The notes under the pieces: generated by a model
Seen by the model: the letters and a program-made list of their open reading frames with translations, nothing else
Told to the model about the DNA's origin: nothing
Database searches by the model: none
Source of the DNA: Bryobacterales bacterium
GTDB taxonomy: Bacteria; Acidobacteriota; Terriglobia; Bryobacterales; Bryobacteraceae
Length of the DNA: 19,905 bases
Direction of reading: 5' to 3'
Assembly (NCBI GenBank): GCA_016789785.1
Contig: JAEUQE010000176.1
Span: 1 to 19,905 of the forward strand
In this document: positions 14,868 through 19,905 of the stretch, piece after piece
How the letters are laid out: every line of letters starts with the position of its first letter
How positions within the stretch are numbered: position 1 is the first letter of the stretch
Translations under genes and position numbers: made by a program

Positions 14868-15799
14868 GCTTTCTTGCACTTTTTCTCGCGGCGTCGGCGG
14901 CGCTCAGTTTGGGCCAGGCCGAAACGAACCCGCTTCCGGTCAACCGCCTGATCTTCGGCGGCGACGTGATGCTCTCGCGTCACGTTTATCGCGTCGCGCA
15001 GCAGCAGAAGGATCCAGCGTTCCCGTTTCGTGAGATCGCCAGGGAGTTCGCCTCGGCTGACCTGGCGTTCGTCAATCTGGAGTCACCCTTCGCGGCGACG
15101 GGACCCTACTTTGAGAACCGCATGGTGTTCCGCGCGAATCCCTCCATGGTCGAGGGACTCAAGCTCGCTGGCATCGACATTGTCTCCACCGCCAACAATC
15201 ACGTGCGCGATGCGGGTGCGCAGGGAATCGGGTTCACGCTCGAACTGCTGGAGCGGAACGGCATCAAGGCAGTGGGCACCGCGCTCCGGCCGGAGGACGT
15301 GCATCAAGGCGTCGTGATTGAACGCAAGGGCGTGCGATTCGGCTTCCTCGCCTACACGGCCGATCAGCGCAACGGCAACCATGCCGACACCGATGATCGG
15401 GTCGCGATGCTGGAAGAGTCCGCGATGATTGCGGGCATTCAGGCACTGCGGAAGCGATGCGACGCCGTGGTTGTGTCGATGCATGCCGGCTGGGAGTATT
15501 GGACGAAGCCGAACGCGATGCAGATCCGCATGTCGCGGGCCGCGATTGATGCGGGCGCGAGCGTGGTGGTTGGGCATCATTCCCATATGGCGCAGCCTGT
15601 GGAGTGGTACAAGAACGGCGTGATCTTCTACTCGCTCGGCAACCTCGTCTTCGATCAGTATCATTTGAAGCCGGCGGGCCAGGGCGTGATTGGAGAAGTG
15701 ATCTTTGCGGGCAGAAACGTGGCCGCCTACCAGGCGCTCGACATTGAGATTCACAAGACGGTTCCGAAGCTGTCCACACGGGCGCTCGCGAACCGTTGA
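14864..15799 (+). CDS. Secreted CapA/PGA-type metallophosphatase-like protein
   Basis: CapA-family protein of 311 residues. The family is named from the poly-gamma-glutamate capsule system but is widespread with calcineurin-like folds and often unknown activity. Residues 1-18 are a signal peptide, so it acts outside the cytoplasm. Metal-site motifs are all visible: 'GGDVMLSR' (32-39), 'NLESP' (71-75), 'ANNH' (110-113), 'MHAGWEY' (206-212), 'GHHSHMAQ' (237-244) and 'SLGN' (257-260). The ATG overlaps the pgl stop by four bases, which makes it the last gene of the pentose phosphate operon, an unexpected partner. No other PGA-capsule genes (capB, capC) are nearby, so a capsule role is doubtful. 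Confidence 0.9.
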   Translation: MSFLALFLAASAALSLGQAETNPLPVNRLIFGGDVMLSRHVYRVAQQQKDPAFPFREIAREFASADLAFVNLESPFAATGPYFENRMVFRANPSMVEGLKLAGIDIVSTANNHVRDAGAQGIGFTLELLERNGIKAVGTALRPEDVHQGVVIERKGVRFGFLAYTADQRNGNHADTDDRVAMLEESAMIAGIQALRKRCDAVVVSMHAGWEYWTKPNAMQIRMSRAAIDAGASVVVGHHSHMAQPVEWYKNGVIFYSLGNLVFDQYHLKPAGQGVIGEVIFAGRNVAAYQALDIEIHKTVPKLSTRALANR

Positions 15800-15800
15800 C

Positions 15801-15849
15801 TTCTGCCTTCCGTCTCCTGTCTTCTGTCTTCTCCTGGCCTCCGGCCTCA
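15801..15849. repeat. Degenerate heptanucleotide repeat between capA and potD
   Basis: The spacer between the convergent capA and potD genes consists of 7-base units near TTCTGTC: TTCTGCC, TTCCGTC, TCCTGTC, TTCTGTC, TTCTCCT, then GGCCTCC and GGCCTCA. It is almost all pyrimidine on the plus strand and runs into the potD stop codon. It looks like a decaying tandem repeat formed by slippage. No classical terminator is seen. Confidence 0.7.
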
Positions 15850-16872
15850 CGCCGATTTGATCTCGGTCCAGATCACGTCGCGCGCGCGTTGCACCGGGCC
15901 TGGCAATGGCTGAAACCACTCGCCGCGACGCAACACATCCGCGGGCGGATACAGCACGGGATTGTCACGCAATGCCTCGGGCAGCAACTTGCGAGCCTCC
16001 GCATTCACCGTGCTTTCCAACTTCGCCTCACTCACGCGCATCGCCACCCGCGGACGCAGCATGTAGTCGATGAAGGCATGCGCGAGTTCCTGGCGCTTGG
16101 ATTCGCGCAGGATCGCGATGTTGTCGCAGTAGAGCGGATAGCCCTCGGAGGGATACTCAAATCGCAACTTGCCCGGCGCGGATGCCATCGCCCGCATTGC
16201 CGTCGAGCGCCACACCTGCGCCGACAGCAGTTCGCCCGCCACCAGTTGATCGCGCACAATCTCGTTGACATACGCCCTGAGCAGAGGCTTCTGCCGCAAC
16301 GCCTCGGTCTTCGCCGCTTGAAGCTGCGCTGCATCGCCCGAGTTGAGCGGATATCCGAGCTTCTTCAGACACACGCCCAACACCTCGGCGGGATCATCCA
16401 GCATCGTGATCCTGCCTCGCAAGCGTTCGCTCCAAAGATCGGCCCAGGCGCGCGGTTGCGGATCGAGCGAGGCCTGCGACAGAATTCCCGTTGCACCGCA
16501 CATGTAGGGCACGCACCACTGCTTCCCCGGATCCCATGGAGGCGACTGGAAGTCAGGTTGCAACGCATCAAGATTCGTCAGCCGCGAGTGATCCAGCGGC
16601 GCAAGCAGGCCCATCGCCGTCATCGGCTCAATGTAGTAGTTGGTTGGAAACACCACGTCCCAACCTGAATTGCCGCTCATCACACGGGCCAGCATCTCCT
16701 CGAGCGATTCGTAGGCGCCGTACCGCACGCGCACGCCGAATTCGCGCTCGAAGTCCGGCAGCGTCTCGGGCGCAACATAGTCCGACCAGTTGAGGATGTT
16801 CAGCCTGCCGGACGTGCCTCGTGAACAGCCCGCAATCCCCGGAATCGACATCAGGAACAGACGCCGGTTCAT
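15847..16872 (-). CDS. potD: Polyamine ABC transporter substrate-binding lipoprotein
   Basis: Solute-binding protein of 341 residues for a spermidine/putrescine-type importer, anchored as a lipoprotein: 'LFLMSIPGIAGC' ends in a lipobox with Cys16. The N-terminal 'LNWSDYVAPETLPDFEREFG' (27-46) and the C-terminal 'DNPVLYPPADV' (303-313) are very like PotD/PotF. Possible ligand residues by analogy are Trp29, Ser30, Asp31, Trp221, Tyr248 and Asp250; Tyr248 stands where E. coli proteins have Trp or Phe. Substrate choice (spermidine or putrescine) is open. The frame runs on to 17364 only because it shadows potC. The true start is the ATG at 16872, which overlaps the potC stop (ATGA). It is the last gene of the importer operon. 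Confidence 0.93.
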   Translation of the reverse strand: MNRRLFLMSIPGIAGCSRGTSGRLNILNWSDYVAPETLPDFEREFGVRVRYGAYESLEEMLARVMSGNSGWDVVFPTNYYIEPMTAMGLLAPLDHSRLTNLDALQPDFQSPPWDPGKQWCVPYMCGATGILSQASLDPQPRAWADLWSERLRGRITMLDDPAEVLGVCLKKLGYPLNSGDAAQLQAAKTEALRQKPLLRAYVNEIVRDQLVAGELLSAQVWRSTAMRAMASAPGKLRFEYPSEGYPLYCDNIAILRESKRQELAHAFIDYMLRPRVAMRVSEAKLESTVNAEARKLLPEALRDNPVLYPPADVLRRGEWFQPLPGPVQRARDVIWTEIKSA

Positions 16873-17630
16873 TGCTCGCGCAACCTTTCCCCGATCAGGA
16901 TGAGAACGCCGAGCCCAAACACGATGATCGTGGAGATCGCATTGACGGCGGGACTGAAGCCCTTCCGCGCCATCGCGTAGATCACCATCGGAAGCGTCTC
17001 CGAATCCACGCCGGCGACCAGGCTCGTGATCACGAAATCGTCGAACGATGTGATGAAGACCAACAGCGCCGCCGAAAGGATGCCCGGCAGCAACTGCGGC
17101 AGAGTGACTTGCCGGAACGTCTGCCACTCGGTTGCGCCAAGATCCATGGCGGCCTCTTCCTGTGCAACGTCGTAGCCGCGAAGCCGCGCCGCGACCACCG
17201 TCACCACGTAGGCGATGCAGAACATCACATGAGCCAGAATCACCGTGTGCATGCCGAGTTGGATATGCAGATAGCGGAAGATCCATTGATAAAAGGCGAG
17301 TAGTGCGATGCCTGTGACAATCTCCGGCGTGACCAGTGAGAGATAAAGCGTGGAGGAGATCCACAGGCTATGCCGTTTCCACAGTGCGTATGCGCACAGG
17401 GTGCCCGCGGCGGTCGCAAGCAGCGTTGCAGCCCCCGCCACCATGAGGCTGTTCACCGCCGACTCCGCAAGCTGTCCGTCGCTCAATGCGGCGCGATACC
17501 AATCGAGCGTGAAGCCCTCCCATCGCGTGAATCGCGAGGAGTTGAAGCTGAACACCGCCAGGACCAGCAGCGGCAGATGCAGAAAGAGATACGCGCCGAC
17601 GGCATAGAACGTGAGCCAGCGTCCCTTCAC
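16869..17630 (-). CDS. potC: Polyamine ABC transporter permease PotC
   Basis: Inner-membrane permease of 253 residues, one of two forming the channel. It starts at GTG 17630, overlapping the potB stop (GTGA) and preceded by AGGAAGG; the longer frame to 17816 lies inside potB and is not real. Six hydrophobic segments are spaced as in the MetI/BPD family. The EAA loop that docks on the ATPase reads 'EEAAMDLGATEWQTFRQVTL', with the following 'PQLLPGI', near residues 158-184. The typical 'SFDDFVITSLVAG' motif of PotC follows. It acts with PotB, PotA and the lipoprotein. Confidence 0.94.
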   Translation of the reverse strand: MKGRWLTFYAVGAYLFLHLPLLVLAVFSFNSSRFTRWEGFTLDWYRAALSDGQLAESAVNSLMVAGAATLLATAAGTLCAYALWKRHSLWISSTLYLSLVTPEIVTGIALLAFYQWIFRYLHIQLGMHTVILAHVMFCIAYVVTVVAARLRGYDVAQEEAAMDLGATEWQTFRQVTLPQLLPGILSAALLVFITSFDDFVITSLVAGVDSETLPMVIYAMARKGFSPAVNAISTIIVFGLGVLILIGERLREQ

Positions 17631-18454
17631 AGCGCACCTTCCTGACGGCGCAACACCGGGAGCAACATCAGCATCACCGCCGCCATCAGAACCAGCGAGA
17701 GGGCCGCGCCGAACGGCCAGTCCCGCGCGTTCGTGAATTGGTTCTGGATCAGGTTGCCGATCATGATCGTCTTGCCGCCACCCAACAAATCCGGCGTCAG
17801 ATAGGCCCCAAGACAACTGATGAACACCAGCAGAGAGCCCGCGCGGATTCCTGGCATCGACAATGGAATGGTCACGCGCAGCAACGCGTCATGCGGGCGC
17901 GCGCCAAGGTCCGCGGCGGCTTCCAGAACGGCCTTGTCCAACTTCTCGAGCGATGTAAAAATCGGGAGCACCATGAAGGGCAGATAGCCGTAAACCAGGC
18001 CGAGGATCACAGCGAACGCATTGTAGAGCAGCGGCAGAGGCTCCCCGATGATTCCCATCCATTGCAGCGTGGAATTGATGAGGCCCGTGTCGCGCAGCAG
18101 GAACATCCAGGCATAGGTGCGCACCAAAAAGCTTGTCCAAAACGGGATCACCACCAGCGCCAGCAGCAGATTCTTGTGCTTCCCTGACCTCGCGATGAAC
18201 AGCGCCAGCGGAAAGCCGAGCAATCCGCAAATCAACGTCGCAACGCCCGCATAGAATACCGACCGTGCGAGGATCACCAGATACAACGGGTCGGCGAGAC
18301 GCGCATAATTCTCAAGCGTGAACGGTTGGATCACTCCGCCATACGCGCCTCGAGAAAGCAGGCTGTAGCTCACCACGATGCCCATCGGCACAAGGAACAG
18401 AATGGAGAGCAGCACCATCGACGGCGCCAGAAACGCGGTACGAAGGCGGTTCAT
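17627..18454 (-). CDS. potB: Polyamine ABC transporter permease PotB
   Basis: Inner-membrane permease of 275 residues from the ATG at 18454, which overlaps the potA stop (ATGA). A longer frame to 18493 lies within potA. A first membrane segment ('AFLAPSMVLLSILFLVPMGI') is followed by an outside loop and the conserved 'IPFWTSFLVRTYAWMFLL' of PotB. The EAA loop 'LEAAADLGARPHDALLRVTI', followed by 'PLSMPGI', docks on PotA. 'DLLGGGKTIMIGNLIQNQF' is also typical of PotB-type permeases. It pairs with PotC; the ribosome site is weak, so translation probably depends on coupling to potA. Confidence 0.94.
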   Translation of the reverse strand: MNRLRTAFLAPSMVLLSILFLVPMGIVVSYSLLSRGAYGGVIQPFTLENYARLADPLYLVILARSVFYAGVATLICGLLGFPLALFIARSGKHKNLLLALVVIPFWTSFLVRTYAWMFLLRDTGLINSTLQWMGIIGEPLPLLYNAFAVILGLVYGYLPFMVLPIFTSLEKLDKAVLEAAADLGARPHDALLRVTIPLSMPGIRAGSLLVFISCLGAYLTPDLLGGGKTIMIGNLIQNQFTNARDWPFGAALSLVLMAAVMLMLLPVLRRQEGAL

Positions 18455-19419
18455 CGCTCGTGCGGGACGCGGATCTCGTCGTGTGTGTGCCACCAGACGT
18501 GGACTTGATCCCCCGGCTTGTACACACCGTTGCCGCGGGGAATCTCAGCGATGGCCGATTCACCGCCAGGCAGTTCCGCCTCGATGTGATAGCAGTTGCC
18601 GAGAAACGTGGCGGCGCGAATGGTGGCGGGCCGCGAAGCGTGTCCGTTGCCCGGTGGTTGTTGCGAGATGCGCGTCACCTCGGGGCGCACTCCCACATCG
18701 TTGATCCAGTTCACCGCACCCAGAAACGATGCCACGAAACGCGACGCCGGATGCAGGTAGATCTCGTGCGGCGTGCCCACCTGCTCCAACCGTCCGCGAT
18801 GCATCACCGCGATGTGATCCGACATCGACAACGCTTCTTCCTGATCGTGCGTCACCATCAGAAACGTAATGCCAACGCGGCGTTGCAGACTCTTCAGTTC
18901 AACACGCACCTGCTTGCGCAATTGCGGATCGAGCGCTGACAGGGGTTCGTCGAGCAACAGCACGTCGGGTTCGATCACCAGTGATCGCGCCAGCGCCACA
19001 CGCTGCTTCTCCCCACCAGACATTTGCGAGGGGAACCGCGCTTCCTTGCCCGCGAGTTGCAGCAACTCGAGCACCTTCCGCACCGGGCCATCGACGTCGC
19101 TTGCGTTCTTGCGCCGCAGCCCGAACTCAATGTTCGCGCGCGCCGTGAGATGCGGAAACAGCGCATAGTTCTGGAACACCGTGCTGACGTTGCGCTGATA
19201 GGGTGGAAGCTGGCTGATGTCCTGGGCGTTGAGCAGAACCTGCCCCTCGGTGGGCGTTTCAAAGCCCGCCACCATGCGGAGCGTCGTCGTCTTGCCGCAA
19301 CCCGATGGGCCGACCAGTGAGAACAGGGAACCCCTCGGCACCTGGAGCGACACGGACTCTACGGCGGTGTGCTGCGGGTAGCGCTTGGAGACGTTGCGAA
19401 GATCGAGAACTGCGTCCAT
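18451..19419 (-). CDS. potA: Polyamine ABC transporter ATP-binding protein PotA
   Basis: ATPase of the importer, 322 residues, on the cytoplasmic side. Motifs in order: Walker A 'GPSGCGKT' (37-44), Q-loop 'VFQNYALFPH' (81-90), signature 'MSGGEKQR' (133-140), Walker B 'VLLLDEP' (153-159) and H-loop His191. The signature has Met and Glu in place of the common LSGGQ, a seen variant. After about residue 235 comes a TOBE-like C-terminal domain. At 322 residues it is shorter than the ~378 of E. coli PotA, so the regulatory tail is reduced. It is the first gene of the operon. The ATG has AGAGG directly against it with no spacing, and the upstream -10/-35 candidates (CATATG/TTGTGA, 16 bases apart) are weak. 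Confidence 0.95.
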   Translation of the reverse strand: MDAVLDLRNVSKRYPQHTAVESVSLQVPRGSLFSLVGPSGCGKTTTLRMVAGFETPTEGQVLLNAQDISQLPPYQRNVSTVFQNYALFPHLTARANIEFGLRRKNASDVDGPVRKVLELLQLAGKEARFPSQMSGGEKQRVALARSLVIEPDVLLLDEPLSALDPQLRKQVRVELKSLQRRVGITFLMVTHDQEEALSMSDHIAVMHRGRLEQVGTPHEIYLHPASRFVASFLGAVNWINDVGVRPEVTRISQQPPGNGHASRPATIRAATFLGNCYHIEAELPGGESAIAEIPRGNGVYKPGDQVHVWWHTHDEIRVPHER

Positions 19420-19787
19420 CCTCTGTTTTTCATATGCATGGTAACGCAGTTCTCACAATTCGCGAAGCCCGCATCACACCCACATCCACCGTCCAGACTT
19501 CTCCATACGCGGCTCGCCGTTGTTTGCGTTGACGCCCGGCGGCTTCATCGCTCGGGCGGTCCCGCGCCTCGCCGCCTCGATATGTCCCCGCCGGGCACAT
19601 CACTGACCGGGCCGCGACAGCGGGTGGGACCGGTTTGTCGCGGCCGCGGGACGCCAGTCGATTCGCTGGTCTCCATAGCCTGCGCGTTCGTCACTGCTTC
19701 AGTTCATCGACTTGCCCGGCTCGTCACGCACCCTGCATCGCTGGCGTGTTGGGCATGCCATTGAGATCAACTTGGCCGGGCACCGCA
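19420..19787. other. Spacer upstream of potA with GC inverted repeats; no gene seen
   Basis: These 368 bases separate potA from the TonB-like gene end. Plus-strand reading frames cross it, but their translations are rich in Arg, Pro, Ser and Cys without any motif, and I treat them as chance. The region must hold the potA promoter at its left end. It contains three inverted repeats built on GCCCGGC/GCCGGGC or GGCCGCGACA, with arms at 19534-19542/19588-19596, 19610-19619/19636-19645 and 19713-19720/19775-19782. The 9-mer GCCGGGCAC occurs twice (near 19590 and 19775). No run of T follows any of them, so an intrinsic terminator is not clear. Confidence 0.5.
19610..19645. repeat. 10-bp inverted repeat, potential stem-loop
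   Basis: GGCCGCGACA (19610-19619) and TGTCGCGGCC (19636-19645) are exact inverse complements with a 16-base loop. This is the strongest hairpin of the spacer. It could terminate or stabilise the TonB-like transcript, or be part of an RNA; no T-tract is present on either side. Confidence 0.5.
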
Positions 19788-19905
19788 CTACTGGCCGAGG
19801 ATGAAGTTCACATCAATCGGCGCGACCACTTCCACGGGTTCGTTGTTCAGCAGTGTTGGCTGGTAGATCCACTGGCGAACAGCATCCACCGCCGCGCCAA
19901 TCAAC
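19788..19905 (-). CDS. TonB C-terminal-domain protein, 3' end only
   Basis: The minus strand from the window edge to a TAG at 19788-19790 encodes 38 residues without a start codon. The reading 'AVDAVRQWIYQPTLLNNEPV' followed by 'EVVAPIDVNFILGQ' matches the end of TonB C-terminal domains, whose hallmark is 'A..AVRQWRY.P..LNG.PV.V...V.F.L'. Such proteins pass energy from the inner membrane to outer-membrane TonB-dependent transporters; in Acidobacteria many stand-alone proteins of unknown role also carry this domain. Only the last beta strands are visible, so nothing can be said of the N-terminus. It is transcribed toward potA on the same strand but 368 bases away. Confidence 0.8.
   Translation of the reverse strand, partial: LIGAAVDAVRQWIYQPTLLNNEPVEVVAPIDVNFILGQ

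Noticed and set aside
13086..14879. 597-residue open frame antisense to opcA and pgl
   Set aside because: Its translation is rich in Arg, His and Gln without motifs, and it mirrors the codon phase of two well-identified genes. Long antisense frames are expected in GC-rich coding DNA.
16873..17364. 164-codon N-terminal extension of potD
   Set aside because: It lies wholly within potC in another frame, and the lipoprotein signal starts at the ATG at 16872.
17631..17816. 62-codon N-terminal extension of potC
   Set aside because: It lies inside potB in another frame and has no membrane character; the GTG at 17630 has a good ribosome site.
19369..19764. 131-residue plus-strand frame over the spacer
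   Set aside because: It begins inside potA on the opposite strand and is Arg/Pro/Ser-rich without motifs or a ribosome site.

Overview
The window looks like the chromosome of an Acidobacteriota member, probably of the Solibacter/Bryobacter type. This is inferred from gene content only: an FtsX/MacB-type orphan permease, a long Ser/Thr kinase with a 'MTPERW' N-terminus and TPR tail, a Tat-exported Gfo/Idh/MocA oxidoreductase, an iduronate-sulfatase-like sulfatase, PhyH dioxygenases and an OpcA-type G6PDH partner. The DNA is GC-rich and densely coding, so almost every strand carries long shadow reading frames. I see no rRNA, tRNA, CRISPR array, insertion sequence or phage gene.

Layout, left to right. 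(1) 1-865 (+): the 3' end of an ABC-type permease. It converges on a leftward pair, 901-3098 (-): PhyH dioxygenase followed by a secreted sulfatase. (2) 3113-4162 (+): LPS heptosyltransferase II (waaF), read from a TTG start next to the dioxygenase start. It converges on a small zinc-ribbon protein (4172-4564, -), which lies downstream of a membrane Ser/Thr kinase (4651-7479, -). (3) 7507-9234 (+): a secreted two-domain esterase/SMP-30 lactonase, convergent with a leftward pair (9240-11558, -): Gfo/Idh/MocA oxidoreductase then a second PhyH dioxygenase. (4) 11641-15799 (+): zwf-opcA-pgl-capA, with overlapping or nearly touching genes. The first three are the oxidative pentose phosphate entry steps plus the G6PDH assembly factor; capA is a secreted metallophosphatase-like protein. 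(5) 15847-19419 (-): a complete polyamine-type ABC importer in the order potA-potB-potC-potD, every junction a 4-base stop/start overlap. (6) 19420-19787: a gene-poor spacer rich in GC inverted repeats. (7) 19788-19905 (-): the last 38 residues of a TonB-like C-terminal domain cut by the window edge, which has no start codon inside the window.

The genes suggest a heterotroph that breaks down sugars or sulfated glycans outside the cytoplasm (sulfatase, esterase/lactonase, Gfo/Idh/MocA, PhyH), feeds hexose phosphate into NADPH production (zwf-opcA-pgl), and takes up polyamines. I did not find a clear new defence or mobile system. The items most worth checking are the zinc-ribbon protein with a histone-like tail, the esterase/SMP-30 fusion, capA coupled to the pentose phosphate genes, the operator-like palindrome between the oxidoreductase and zwf, two possible leaderless promoters, and the short tandem repeats at gene ends.
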